Assembly (NCBI RefSeq): GCF_016894385.1
Contig: NZ_CP069812.1
Span: forward strand, 3,605,001 to 3,669,000
Reading direction: 5' to 3'
Length of the DNA: 64,000 nt
Source of the DNA: Cupriavidus oxalaticus
Lineage (GTDB): Bacteria > Pseudomonadota > Gammaproteobacteria > Burkholderiales > Burkholderiaceae
The first letter of the stretch is position 1; every line of letters begins with the position of its first letter. The position numbers were made by a program, and so were the translations under genes. Below, piece after piece: positions 15,509-24,823 of the stretch. The notes under the pieces are model-generated. The model was not told where the DNA came from. It saw only the letters and a program-made list of their open reading frames with translations, and searched no databases.

Positions 15509-15909
15509 CCCGCCCCCTGTTGCACGGCCGCCGCCGCGCCGGCTTCACGCTGATCGAGGTACTGGTCGCGCTGACCATCCTGGCGGTCGCGCTGACCGCG
15601 GCCATGCGCGCCATGGGCTCGATGGTCGACGCCGGCGCCGCGCTGCAGACCCGCATGCTGGCCGAATGGAGCGCCGAGAACCACCTGGCCGCGCTGCGCC
15701 TGTCCAAGACCTGGCCCGAGCCCGGCGTCAGCGGTTATGCGTGCCCGCAAGGCGGCACCCCGCTGTATTGCGAGCAGTCGGTCTCGGGCACGCCCAACCC
15801 CGTTTTCCGCCGCGTCGAGATCGCGGTCTACCCGTCCGCCACCGACAAGTCCGTGCGGCTGGCGTGGCTGGTCACCATCGTTCCCAATGAAGCCCGCAAT
15901 GTGCTCTGA
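15505..15909 (+). CDS. gspI: Type II secretion minor pseudopilin GspI
   Basis: A 134-residue protein with leader MTRPLLHGRRRAG and cleavage site G/FTLIEVLVALTILAVALTAAM. GspI starts assembly of the GspIJK tip complex in the family. The ATG at 15505 overlaps the gspH stop by 4 bp, and its end overlaps gspJ by 11 bp. Confidence 0.96.
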   Translation: MTRPLLHGRRRAGFTLIEVLVALTILAVALTAAMRAMGSMVDAGAALQTRMLAEWSAENHLAALRLSKTWPEPGVSGYACPQGGTPLYCEQSVSGTPNPVFRRVEIAVYPSATDKSVRLAWLVTIVPNEARNVL

Positions 15910-16603
15910 GCGTCAACGCCCAGGCCAGCGCACCGGCGGCACCGGCGGCTTCACGCTGCTGGAGATGCTGGTCGCGATCACGCTGCTGGCGGTGATGGCC
16001 GTGATCGGCTGGCGCGCGCTCGACAGCCTGACGCGCAGCCACGAGCGCCTGACCGACCACGATGCGCGCCTGGACGCGTTGAAGATTCTCTACGGCCAGT
16101 TCCAGGCCGACTGCGAGCACCTCGCCAACCCCACGCTGCTGCAGGGCAGCCCGGTCGAGGTCGGCCAGGACCGGCTGCTGCTGGTGCGCGACCGCCGCGA
16201 CGAGGGGCAGCCGCCCACGTGGCAGGTGCTGTCGTACCAGATCGACGGCAATACGCTGGTGCGGGTGGCCGCGCCGCCGGTGGCGGACCGGGCCGGGCTG
16301 CAGTCGGCGCTGCTGTCGCTGCGCCAGGGCGGCAACAATGCGGCGCAGGTGCGGCGTGTGCTGCCCGACGTCGCCGGCATGAGCGCGCGCGCCTGGGTGG
16401 AGCCTGCCGGCTGGCAGGCCGATACCGGCCGCATCCGCAACGTGCTGTTCGCCGGCAACGCCGCCAGCGCGGTGGCGGCCTCGGACGCCGGCACGGCGCA
16501 GCCCAACACCGCGGTGCGCGCGGTCGAACTGACCGTGCTCGCGCGCATGGGCGACGGCGATGCGCCGCGGCAGTTCCAGAAGATCTGCATGACCGGGCTA
16601 TGA
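15899..16603 (+). CDS. gspJ: Type II secretion minor pseudopilin GspJ
   Basis: A 234-residue prepilin with cleavage motif GGTGG/FTLLEMLVAITLLAVMAVIGWRALDSL near residue 17. The globular part resembles GspJ (RLDALKILYGQFQADCEHLAN, LLVRDRRDEGQPPTWQVLSYQI). The start at 15899 overlaps gspI; the frame is open further upstream but those codons lie inside gspI. Confidence 0.95.
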   Translation: MCSERQRPGQRTGGTGGFTLLEMLVAITLLAVMAVIGWRALDSLTRSHERLTDHDARLDALKILYGQFQADCEHLANPTLLQGSPVEVGQDRLLLVRDRRDEGQPPTWQVLSYQIDGNTLVRVAAPPVADRAGLQSALLSLRQGGNNAAQVRRVLPDVAGMSARAWVEPAGWQADTGRIRNVLFAGNAASAVAASDAGTAQPNTAVRAVELTVLARMGDGDAPRQFQKICMTGL

Positions 16604-17640
16604 GGCGCGCTCCCGTCCGCTTCCGCCCGGGCTTCGCGCGGCGCCGCGCCCGCGGCGCCGCCGTGGTCACTGCGCTGCTGATGGTGACGCTGGCCGTGGT
16701 GGTGGTGTCCGGCATGCTGTGGCGCCAGCAGGTGCAGATCCGTGCCATCGAGAACCAGCGGCTGCTGGCGCAGGCGACCTGGATCGAGCGCGCCGCGGTC
16801 GACTGGGCGCGGCTGATCCTGCGCGACGACCAGCGCCGCACCAACGTCGACCAGCTCGGCGAGCCCTGGGCGGTGCCGATCGCCGAAACCCGGCTGTCGG
16901 ATTTCCTTGGTGCTTCGCTTCGCACCGACGTTGCCGGCGAAACCTCGTTCCTGTCCGGCCGCATTCTCGATGCGCAGGCGCGCTTCAACCTCGCCAACCT
17001 GGTGATCTGGACCGCCACCGCCGGCCAGGGGCGCGCCGCTTCGGTCGATCCCGCGGCCGAGGCCGCCTATCGCCGCCTGCTGCAGACCGTGGGCCTGAAC
17101 CCGCAACTGGCCGAGTCCACCGCGCGCGCCATGCTGCAGGCGGCACAGGGCGGAAGTGGCAGCGGCGATGGCGGCGGCCGCGCGGCGCCGCGCCCGCTCG
17201 ACAGCGTGCAGGGGCTGCTGTCCCTGCCCGGCTATACGCCGGAAATGGTTGCGGTGCTGGAGCCGTTCGTCACCGTGCTGCCCGAGCGCACCCTGGTCAA
17301 CGCCAATACGGCAGAGGCCGAGGTGCTGGCCGCCGTGATCGACAAGCTGCCGCTGGAGCGCGCCCGCGAGCTGGTACGCCAGCGCGACCGCGCCTACTTC
17401 AACAACATCGGCAACGTGCAGACCCAGTTGGCGGCGGTCGCGCCCCAGGCCGACAGCACCAGCCTGGCCAATATGATCGACGTGCGCACGCACTATTTCC
17501 TGGTCTACGGGCTGGTTCGCCACGAACGCGCCAGCCGGCTGCAGGTCTCGCTGATCTTCCGCGGCGAGCCGCTGGGTGCCACCAATACCACGCGTGTGGT
17601 CTGGATACAGGATGCCGACCGGTTGCCAGACCTGCGCTGA
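16600..17640 (+). CDS. gspK: Type II secretion minor pseudopilin GspK
   Basis: A 346-residue protein, the largest pseudopilin, which caps the tip. The leader ends in RARG, followed by AAVVTALLMVTLAVVVVSGMLWRQQ; the usual Phe+1/Glu+5 pattern is relaxed, as is normal for GspK. The SAM-like region (PGYTPEMVAVLEPFVTVLPERTLVNANTAEAEVLAAVI) is conserved. The ATG at 16600 overlaps the gspJ stop. A Gly/Ser-rich insert lies near residues 186-196. Confidence 0.95.
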   Translation: MRRAPVRFRPGFARRRARGAAVVTALLMVTLAVVVVSGMLWRQQVQIRAIENQRLLAQATWIERAAVDWARLILRDDQRRTNVDQLGEPWAVPIAETRLSDFLGASLRTDVAGETSFLSGRILDAQARFNLANLVIWTATAGQGRAASVDPAAEAAYRRLLQTVGLNPQLAESTARAMLQAAQGGSGSGDGGGRAAPRPLDSVQGLLSLPGYTPEMVAVLEPFVTVLPERTLVNANTAEAEVLAAVIDKLPLERARELVRQRDRAYFNNIGNVQTQLAAVAPQADSTSLANMIDVRTHYFLVYGLVRHERASRLQVSLIFRGEPLGATNTTRVVWIQDADRLPDLR

Positions 17641-17849
17641 ATGTCTGATACAACGCGCACGAAGCAGGCATGGGCGGCGCGATTTGCAGGCGCTGGCAAC
17701 CGGGGAGAATGGTATTGACGCGGTTTAGTCACACAGGCAAGGTATGCTGCGACGCTGGCGCGAGCGAGGCGCCACGCGGCAATGCGCCTTCCCGGGTTTT
17801 TTCCTCCATGTCCCGCCATTGACGCCACTGACGCCACGTTAAGGAAAAC

Positions 17850-19319
17850 TTGAGCACCACCCTGTATGTCCGCCTGCCGCTCCGGCCGCACGATCAGCCG
17901 CAACCCTGGCAGTTCGGCGTCCTGCCGTTCGCGCTTGTGCGCACCGACGCCGCGCGGCGCGGACCCGGCAGCACGGCCCCTGAAGTGTTGCGCGAAGGCC
18001 ACGCCCGCATCGCCGACCTGCCCGCTGCCGAACGCCTGGTGCTGATCCTGGCGGCCAGCGACGTGCTGCTGACCACGGCCGCCGTGCCGCCGCTGCCGCC
18101 GGCGCGTTTGAAACAGGCGCTGCCCAACCTGATCGAAGACGCGCTCGCCAGCGACGCCCAGCCCTGCCATATCGGCGTGGGGCCTGTGCTCGACGGCAGC
18201 GCCGCGATTCGCGGCCCGCGCCGGCGACTGCTGATGGTGGCCGACCGAGCCTGGCTGCGGGCCGTGCTCGATGCCTTTGCCGAACACCGCCATCGCCGCC
18301 GCCATGTGCTGCCGGCGCAGTTGTGCGTGCCGTTGGCAGCGGCAGGGGCACCCATAACCGAGGCACCCATAACCGAGGCACCCATAACCGAGGCGCCCGG
18401 AGCCGAGCCCACGCTGCGCCCGACGGAGGAAGCCGTACCGGACGAGCCCGCCACGCTGGTGGTCGAGTCCGCCGCCAGCGCCCTGGCCGACGGCGGCGGA
18501 CTGCTCGACAGCGCCACCGAGCCAGCCGCCGCGCTGGCCAGCCAGTGGCAACTGACCGTGCGCACCGGCGCACACGCCGGCTACGGCTTGGTGCTGGGCG
18601 GCGACGCGCTCGCTGCCTGGCAGGCGCTGGCGCCCGACGGCACCTGGTATGCCGACGCCGCAGCCGCCGCAGCGGCACCGATTCCCGCACTGCGCGGCGC
18701 CGCGCGCGCCGGCTGGCCGCTGTGGATCGAAGGCGCGCAGGCGTGCCTGCGCGAGCCGGCACTGGACCTGGCGCAGTTCGAGTTCGCGCAGGGCCGCGCC
18801 GACCGCTGGAACCTGGCGGCATGGCGGGTGCCGCTGGCGCTGCTGGCCGGCATCGTGCTGGTGCAGGTGCTGGGCATGAACATCCACTGGCTGCTGCTGC
18901 GCAACGAGCAGCAGCGCGTGGAAGCTGCGCAGCAGCAGGCCTTGCGCAGCGCCTTCCCGCAGACCCAGGCCATCCTGGACGCGCCGCTGCAGATGCGCCG
19001 GCAGGTCGAGCAGTTGCGCATCGCCAGCGGCCGCAGCACGCCGGAAGACTTCCTGCCGCTGGCCGACCGCTTTGCCCAGGCCGCGCGCCGGCTGCCGCCC
19101 GATGCGCTGCAGGCGCTGGAATACCGCGGCCGCATGCTGGTCGTGACGCTCAAGCCAGGCACGGACATTGCCGGTCTGCGCAATGCCGCGCGCCAGGCCG
19201 GCCTGCAGATGGAAGAAGACAAGACCGGTGGTGCGGCAGGCGCAGCGGCAGGTGGCGCGACGGGCAGCGCCACGCCGGTGACGCCGGGCTCGCGCTGGAC
19301 CGTCAGGCCGGGCCTGTGA
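17850..19319 (+). CDS. gspL: Type II secretion inner-membrane protein GspL
   Basis: A 489-residue protein. The cytoplasmic actin-like domain that binds GspE is N-terminal (ERLVLILAASDVLLTTAAVPPLPPARLKQALPNLIEDALASD). A single membrane segment sits near 330-350 (VPLALLAGIVLVQVLGMNIHWLLL), and a periplasmic ferredoxin-like domain lies at the C-terminus. The TTG start follows AAGGAAAAC. The protein is longer than usual because of an Ala/Pro-rich insert around residue 167 holding an APITE tandem repeat. A 210-bp gap precedes it, with a small hairpin (17757-17773) but no convincing promoter. Confidence 0.93.
   Translation: MSTTLYVRLPLRPHDQPQPWQFGVLPFALVRTDAARRGPGSTAPEVLREGHARIADLPAAERLVLILAASDVLLTTAAVPPLPPARLKQALPNLIEDALASDAQPCHIGVGPVLDGSAAIRGPRRRLLMVADRAWLRAVLDAFAEHRHRRRHVLPAQLCVPLAAAGAPITEAPITEAPITEAPGAEPTLRPTEEAVPDEPATLVVESAASALADGGGLLDSATEPAAALASQWQLTVRTGAHAGYGLVLGGDALAAWQALAPDGTWYADAAAAAAAPIPALRGAARAGWPLWIEGAQACLREPALDLAQFEFAQGRADRWNLAAWRVPLALLAGIVLVQVLGMNIHWLLLRNEQQRVEAAQQQALRSAFPQTQAILDAPLQMRRQVEQLRIASGRSTPEDFLPLADRFAQAARRLPPDALQALEYRGRMLVVTLKPGTDIAGLRNAARQAGLQMEEDKTGGAAGAAAGGATGSATPVTPGSRWTVRPGL
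18348..18407 (+). repeat. 15-bp tandem repeat inside gspL, three exact copies plus one decayed
   Basis: GCACCCATAACCGAG occurs exactly at 18348-18362, 18363-18377 and 18378-18392, followed by GCGCCCGGAGCCGAG at 18393-18407. The translation is APITE three times, then APGAE. The unit is a multiple of three, so copy changes keep the frame. It lies in a linker after the actin-like domain. Confidence 0.9.
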
Positions 19320-19338
19320 GCGCGGCAGCACGATACGC

Positions 19339-19947
19339 ATGGATGCCATGAAAGACTCCGCCCGAAAGCAGACGCCAGGCCAGGCCCGCGCCGCCGGTCC
19401 CACCGCACTGCGCGCCCGCCTGGCGCGGCTGCGCCCGAGCGTGCCGCAGGCCTGGCAGGAACGCTTCAACGCGTTCTGGTCGGCGCGCAACCCGCGCGAG
19501 CAGGCCATCCTGGCCGGCGGCGGCGCGGTGCTGGTGCTGGTGATCGGCTACACGCTGCTGTGGGAGCCGGCCGCCGAAGGCCGCCAGCGCGTGGCGCGCG
19601 GCCTGCCGCAGATGCGCGCCGACCTGGCCGAAATGGCAACGCTGGCGCAGGAAGCGCGCGGCCTCAAGGCCACGCCGGCACCGGCGCTGCGCGGCGACGC
19701 GCTGACGCAGGCGCTGCAGGACAGCCTGGGCCAGCACGGCCTGAAGGCGGCCCGGCTCGCCGCCGGCGCCGACAACAATGTCCAGGTGCAGCTCGACAAG
19801 GTGCCCTTCGGCGCATTCAGCAGCTGGCTGCAGGACGTGCGCCAGCAGCAGCGCATGAAAGTGATCGACGCCCGCATCGTCTATGTCGGCGCCACGGCGC
19901 TGGTCAATGTCAGCGCGACCCTGCAGGGTCCGGGCGGCCGCAGCTGA
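19339..19947 (+). CDS. gspM: Type II secretion inner-membrane protein GspM
   Basis: A 202-residue bitopic protein with cytoplasmic N-terminus, one membrane helix (ILAGGGAVLVLVIGYTLLWEPAAEGR, near 55-80) and a periplasmic ferredoxin-like domain (LQDSLGQHGLKAARLAAG ... VPFGAFSSWLQDVRQQQRMKVIDARIVY). GspM works with GspL to hold the ATPase. The start may be this ATG or the one 9 bp later (MKDSARK). Its stop overlaps gspN by 1 bp. Confidence 0.93.
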   Translation: MDAMKDSARKQTPGQARAAGPTALRARLARLRPSVPQAWQERFNAFWSARNPREQAILAGGGAVLVLVIGYTLLWEPAAEGRQRVARGLPQMRADLAEMATLAQEARGLKATPAPALRGDALTQALQDSLGQHGLKAARLAAGADNNVQVQLDKVPFGAFSSWLQDVRQQQRMKVIDARIVYVGATALVNVSATLQGPGGRS

Positions 19948-20771
19948 TGGTACGGCTGGAAACGCTGCGGCTGCCGCGCCGCAAGCTGCGCCAGCCGGGT
20001 GCGTGGCGGCGCCTGCGCTGGCTCGCGCTGGGACTGGCCAGCGCCGCGGTAACGGTGGTGGCGATGCTGCCGGCCGCGTGGATCGCCGAGCGCGTGGCCA
20101 CGCAGACGCAGGGACGGGTCCTGCTGGCCGATGCCAGCGGCTCGCTGTGGCGCGGCAGCGCCACGCTGGCGCTGTCGGCCGGCGCCGGCAGCCAGACGGC
20201 CACGGTGCTGCCGGGCCGGCTGCAATGGACGCTGGCGTTCTGGCCGCTGCTAGCCGGCACCGCGCGCGCGGTGGTGACGCACACCGAAGCCATGGCCGCG
20301 CCGGTGGCGATCACCGCGACGCCGGGCGGCTGGACCGTGCAGTCCGGGGCGATGCGGCTGCCGGCATCGCTGCTGGAGGGCATCGGCGCACCGTTCAATA
20401 CGCTGCGCCCGGATGGCCTGATGCGTGCGGACTGGTCGACGCTGCAAGGCAGCTTTTCCGGCCAGAAAGGTGACGGAAGTGGCATGCGCGGCCATGTCAC
20501 GCTGCGCATCGAGCAGGTGTCGTCCGCGGTCAGCCGGCTGCGCCCGCTCGGCAGTTACCGTGCCGAGATCGACTGGAGCGGCGCCGGCGGCGGCAAGCTG
20601 CAACTGAGTACTATCGCCGGGCCGCTGCACCTGGAGGGCAGCGGCACACTTGGCCGGCAGGCGCGCTTCGAAGGCACCGCGCATGCCGAGCCCGATGCGC
20701 AAACGCAACTGACCAGCCTGCTGAGCCTGCTGGGACGACGAGACAACAACGTGACAAGGCTGCGCTTCTGA
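19947..20771 (+). CDS. gspN: Type II secretion protein GspN
   Basis: A 274-residue protein with one N-terminal membrane segment (LRWLALGLASAAVTVVAMLPAAWIAERVA) and a periplasmic beta-rich domain starting GRVLLADASGSLWRGSATLAL, the GspN signature. GspN is present only in some systems and its job is unclear. The start ATG at 19947 uses the last base of the gspM stop. Confidence 0.92.
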   Translation: MVRLETLRLPRRKLRQPGAWRRLRWLALGLASAAVTVVAMLPAAWIAERVATQTQGRVLLADASGSLWRGSATLALSAGAGSQTATVLPGRLQWTLAFWPLLAGTARAVVTHTEAMAAPVAITATPGGWTVQSGAMRLPASLLEGIGAPFNTLRPDGLMRADWSTLQGSFSGQKGDGSGMRGHVTLRIEQVSSAVSRLRPLGSYRAEIDWSGAGGGKLQLSTIAGPLHLEGSGTLGRQARFEGTAHAEPDAQTQLTSLLSLLGRRDNNVTRLRF

Positions 20772-20799
20772 TGCCAGGCAGCGCCAGGAGCGTACGGAA

Positions 20800-23268
20800 A
20801 TGACTATGACAACCCATGCCACCCGACCTGTTTTCCAGACCGCCTGCGCCCGCGCCGTGGCCCTGCTGTGCGGGCTCTCGCTGCTGGCGCCCGCGCCGCT
20901 GTGGGCCCAGCCGGGCGCACGCGCCACGGGCACGCCGCCGGCACCGCCCGACGTCACGCCGGCCAACCGCGACCAGGTGGTGCTCAACTTCGTCAATGCC
21001 GACCTGGACTCGGTAATCAAGGCGGTCGGACAGGCCACCGGCAAGAACTTCGTGATCGACCCGCGCGTGAAGGGCACGGTGAACCTGGTCACCGAGCAGC
21101 CGGTATCGCGCGCGCAGGCGCTGCAGACGCTGGGCTCGGTGCTGCGCATGCAGGGCTACGCGATGGTCGAGAGCAACGGCTTCACCAAGGTCGTGCCCGA
21201 GGCCGACGCCAAGCTGCAGGGCTCGCCCACGGTGATCGGCGCGACGCCGAGCCGCGGCGACCAGGTGGTGACGCAGGTGTTCCGGCTCAACTACGAGTCG
21301 GCCAACAACCTGGTGCCGGTGCTGCGGCCGATGATCGCGCCCAACAACACCATCACCGCCTACCCGGCCAACAATACGCTGGTCATCACCGACTACGCCG
21401 ACAACCTGCGCCGGCTGGCGCGCATCATCGCCGCGATCGACGCGCCCGCTTCGGGCGAGGTCGAACTGGTGCCGCTGCGCCATGCGCTGGCCAGCGACAC
21501 CGCGCAAGTGCTGCAGAAGCTGCTCGACCCCGCCGCCGCGGGTGCGGGCGGTGGCGCGGCGCCAGGCGCCGATGCCACGCTGCGCACGTCCGTCGTGGCC
21601 GAGCCGCGCAGCAACGCGCTGATGATCCGCGCCTCCAGCCGCGCGCGGCTGCAGCAGGCACGCCAGCTGATCGAGAAGCTCGACCAGCCCTACGCCCGCC
21701 CCGGCAATATCTGGGTGGTGCCGCTGAAGAATGCCGATGCGGTCAAGCTGGCCGCCACGCTGCGCGCCATCGTCGCGGCCGACAGCAGCTTTGCCTCTTC
21801 GACCCAGCCCGGCACCGGCGGCGCCGGTGCCCCGGGCGGCATCGCCGGCGCGGGCGGCATGACCAATGTCTCGACACCGGCCGGCGGCCAGTTCACCGGC
21901 GGCACCACCGGCACGCAGACCGGCATGCGCGGCGGCACCAGCGGCATGGGCGGCGGCGGTGCTTATGGCAACTCGGCCTTCGCCGCATCGTTCGGCACCA
22001 GCACGCAGCCGACCACCGGCGGCATCATCCAGGCCGACCCGTCGACCAACTCGCTGATCATCACCGCCAGCGAGCCGGTCTACCGCAACCTGCGCGGGGT
22101 GATCGACGACCTCGACGCGCGCCGCGCGCAGGTCTATATCGAATCGATGATCGTTGAGGTCACCGCCACGCAGGCGAGCGAACTCGGCATCCAGTGGCAG
22201 GGGCTGATCAGTTCGTCGAGCGGCAACAACAACGTCTTTGCCGGCACCAATTTCGGCACCGGCGGCCAGAACATCCTGAACCTGACCCTGGCCGGCGCAC
22301 TGTACAACAGCAACCAGGCCGCCGGCATCGTTGCGGCGCAGCAGCTGGTGCCGGACGTGGGCGGCCTGAACCTGGGCATCGTCAACCGGGCGATGGGGCT
22401 GGGCGCGCTGCTGCGCGCGCTCGGCACCAACGGCAGCGTCAACCTGCTGTCCACGCCGAACCTGATCACGCTGGAGAACGAGGAAGCCAAGATCCTGATC
22501 GGCCAGAACATCCCGATCACCACCGGCTCGTATGCGCAGACCGGCGGCGCGGCCTCGGTGACGCCGTTCCAGACCTTCGACCGCAAGGACGTCGGCATCA
22601 CGCTGCGGGTGAAGCCGCAGATCACCGACGGCGGGCTGGTCAAGATGCAGATATTCCAGGAGTCGTCGTCGGTGGTGCCGGGCACGCTGTCACAGGTGCA
22701 GGGCCCGACCACCAATGTGCGCTCGATCGAGACCAACGTGCTGGTCGACGATGGCCAGATCATCGTGCTCGGCGGCCTGATCGAGGATTCGTACGGCGAC
22801 GGCGTGCAGAAGGTGCCGCTGCTGGGCGACATCCCGCTGATCGGCGGCCTGTTCCGCTACGAGAACAAGAACCGCTCCAAGACCAACCTGCTGGTATTCC
22901 TGCGCCCGTATGTGATGCGCACGGCGGGTGCCGCCGACCGCCTGACGGCGGACCGCTACGACTATATGCGCGCGCAGCAGCAGGGCTTTGTATCGCCTAA
23001 CATCATGGTGCGCGACACCAACACGCCGCTGCTGCCGCCTGCGGATGCGCCGGCCACGCCGTTCGTCGATCCGCGCGCCAACGGCCCGGTGGCGGCGCCG
23101 CTGCCTATCCCGCAAACGCTGCCGCAGACGCTACCGCAAACGCTGCCGCAAAATCCGCAGCAGCCCGGCGTGCCGGCACAGCCGCAGCCGGTGCCGCCGC
23201 CCGCGGCGGTGCAGCAGCCGCTGAGCCAGCGCGGCGAAGCCGCCACGGCGGGCGCTGTCCAGAACTGA
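20800..23268 (+). CDS. gspD: Type II secretion outer-membrane secretin GspD
   Basis: An 822-residue secretin forming the outer-membrane channel. A Sec signal ends near ...LLAPAPLWAQ. The N0 domain is VVLNFVNADLDSVIKAVGQATGKNFVIDPRVKGTVNLV, then N1-N3, with a Gly/Thr-rich insert near 330-390. The secretin domain follows (NLLSTPNLITLENEEAKILIGQNIPI ... VLVDDGQIIVLGGLIEDS ... PLLGDIPLIGGLFRYENK). The Pro/Gln-rich C-terminal tail contains a 12-bp tandem repeat. No lipobox is seen, so it would need another pilotin arrangement. It is placed after gspN. Confidence 0.97.
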   Translation: MTMTTHATRPVFQTACARAVALLCGLSLLAPAPLWAQPGARATGTPPAPPDVTPANRDQVVLNFVNADLDSVIKAVGQATGKNFVIDPRVKGTVNLVTEQPVSRAQALQTLGSVLRMQGYAMVESNGFTKVVPEADAKLQGSPTVIGATPSRGDQVVTQVFRLNYESANNLVPVLRPMIAPNNTITAYPANNTLVITDYADNLRRLARIIAAIDAPASGEVELVPLRHALASDTAQVLQKLLDPAAAGAGGGAAPGADATLRTSVVAEPRSNALMIRASSRARLQQARQLIEKLDQPYARPGNIWVVPLKNADAVKLAATLRAIVAADSSFASSTQPGTGGAGAPGGIAGAGGMTNVSTPAGGQFTGGTTGTQTGMRGGTSGMGGGGAYGNSAFAASFGTSTQPTTGGIIQADPSTNSLIITASEPVYRNLRGVIDDLDARRAQVYIESMIVEVTATQASELGIQWQGLISSSSGNNNVFAGTNFGTGGQNILNLTLAGALYNSNQAAGIVAAQQLVPDVGGLNLGIVNRAMGLGALLRALGTNGSVNLLSTPNLITLENEEAKILIGQNIPITTGSYAQTGGAASVTPFQTFDRKDVGITLRVKPQITDGGLVKMQIFQESSSVVPGTLSQVQGPTTNVRSIETNVLVDDGQIIVLGGLIEDSYGDGVQKVPLLGDIPLIGGLFRYENKNRSKTNLLVFLRPYVMRTAGAADRLTADRYDYMRAQQQGFVSPNIMVRDTNTPLLPPADAPATPFVDPRANGPVAAPLPIPQTLPQTLPQTLPQNPQQPGVPAQPQPVPPPAAVQQPLSQRGEAATAGAVQN
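23110..23151 (+). repeat. 12-bp tandem repeat in the gspD tail
   Basis: CCGCAAACGCTG at 23110-23121, CCGCAGACGCTA at 23122-23133 and CCGCAAACGCTG at 23134-23145, followed by the start of a fourth copy. It encodes PQTL repeats in the unstructured C-terminal tail. Confidence 0.8.
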
Positions 23269-23276
23269 GGCCTGCC

Positions 23277-24806
23277 ATGGCGAGCGAAGTCCAGACCCCT
23301 CCCCTCGATACGCTCGAACCGCCCTCGCCGATGGCGGCGCGGCTGGTTTCGTACGGCTTTGCGCGCGAAGCGCCGCTGCTGATCGCGCACCAGCGCCCCG
23401 ACGGACTGGAGGTATGGGTCAGCCGCGCCACCTCCCCGACCGCGCTGGCGGAAATCGCCCGGGTGCACGGCGCGCTGCGGCTGCGCGTGCTGGAGCCGGA
23501 GGCGCTCGAGCGCGCCATGTCCGACGCCTATAACCGCCAGGACGGCAGCGCCGCGCAGGTGGTGGGTGAAGTCGAGGGCGAGGTCGACCTGTCGCGCCTG
23601 ATGCAGGACATTCCTGCCGTGGAAGACCTGCTCGAGTCCGAGGACGACGCGCCGATCATCCGCATGATCAATGCGCTGCTGACGCAGGCCGCGCGCGAAG
23701 GTGCATCGGATATCCACATCGAGCCGTTCGAGTCGTCGTCGGTGGTGCGCTTCCGCGTGGACGGCACGCTGCGCGACGTGGTGCGGCCCAAGAAGGCGCT
23801 GCACGGCGCGCTGATCTCGCGCATCAAGATCATGGCGCAGCTCGACATCGCCGAGAAACGCCTGCCGCAGGACGGCCGCATCACGCTGCGCGTGGGCGGG
23901 CGGCCCGTGGATGTGCGCGTGTCGACGCTGCCCACCGGCCACGGCGAACGCGCGGTGCTGCGCCTGCTCGACAAGGAAGCCGGCCGGCTCGACCTGGCGA
24001 AGCTGGGCATGTCGCCCGACACGCTGCGCGGCTTCGACCACCTGATCCGGCAGCCGCACGGCATCGTGCTGGTGACGGGGCCGACCGGCTCGGGCAAGAC
24101 CACCACGCTGTATGCCGCGCTGTCGCGGCTGGATGCGCGCACCACCAACATCATGACGGTGGAAGACCCGGTCGAGTACGACCTCGACGGCATCGGCCAG
24201 ACCCAGGTCAACCCGCGCATCGACATGACCTTTGGCAAGGCCCTGCGCGCGATCCTGCGCCAGGACCCGGACGTGGTGATGATCGGCGAGATCCGCGACC
24301 TGGAAACCGCGCAGATCGCGGTGCAGGCCTCGCTGACCGGCCACCTGGTGCTGGCGACGCTGCACACCAACGATTCGGCCTCGGCGGTGACGCGGCTGGT
24401 CGACATGGGGATCGAGCCGTTCCTGCTGTCGTCGTCGCTGCTGGGCGTGCTGGCGCAGCGGCTGGTACGGCGCCTGTGCCCGCACTGCAAGCGCGAGGAA
24501 GTGATCGAGGTCACCGCCGTCGATGCCGAAGCGCTGCACGCGCAGGGCAAGCCGCTGCAGCATGTGTGGCATCCGGTCGGCTGCGACAAGTGCGGACAGT
24601 CGGGCTATCAGGGCCGCATGGGGGTCTACGAGCTGCTGACCGTCGGCGACGAGATCCGCACCATGATCCACCGGCAGGCGCCGGAATCGGACATCAAGCA
24701 GGTGGCGCTGGCACACGGCATGCACACCATGCGCGGCGACGCACAGCGCTGGATCGACAGCGGCGCGACCTCGCTTGAGGAAGTGCTGCGCGTGACGCGC
24801 GACTAG
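23277..24806 (+). CDS. gspE: Type II secretion ATPase GspE
   Basis: A 509-residue hexameric cytoplasmic ATPase that powers pseudopilus assembly. The catalytic domain has Walker A GPTGSGKTTTLY, the Asp box MTVEDPVEYDLDGIGQTQV, Walker B-like PDVVMIGEIRDLETAQIA and His box LVLATLHTNDSASAVTRL. A zinc-binding tetracysteine element follows (CPHCKREE ... CDKCGQSGYQGRMGVYELL). It begins 8 bp after gspD. Confidence 0.98.
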   Translation: MASEVQTPPLDTLEPPSPMAARLVSYGFAREAPLLIAHQRPDGLEVWVSRATSPTALAEIARVHGALRLRVLEPEALERAMSDAYNRQDGSAAQVVGEVEGEVDLSRLMQDIPAVEDLLESEDDAPIIRMINALLTQAAREGASDIHIEPFESSSVVRFRVDGTLRDVVRPKKALHGALISRIKIMAQLDIAEKRLPQDGRITLRVGGRPVDVRVSTLPTGHGERAVLRLLDKEAGRLDLAKLGMSPDTLRGFDHLIRQPHGIVLVTGPTGSGKTTTLYAALSRLDARTTNIMTVEDPVEYDLDGIGQTQVNPRIDMTFGKALRAILRQDPDVVMIGEIRDLETAQIAVQASLTGHLVLATLHTNDSASAVTRLVDMGIEPFLLSSSLLGVLAQRLVRRLCPHCKREEVIEVTAVDAEALHAQGKPLQHVWHPVGCDKCGQSGYQGRMGVYELLTVGDEIRTMIHRQAPESDIKQVALAHGMHTMRGDAQRWIDSGATSLEEVLRVTRD

Positions 24807-24823
24807 GGCGGAGCAGACACCGG

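Noticed and set aside
17715..17748. Promoter TTGACG ... TATGCT before gspL
   Set aside because: The spacer is 22 bp, too long for sigma-70; gspL is more likely read from the gspG promoter.
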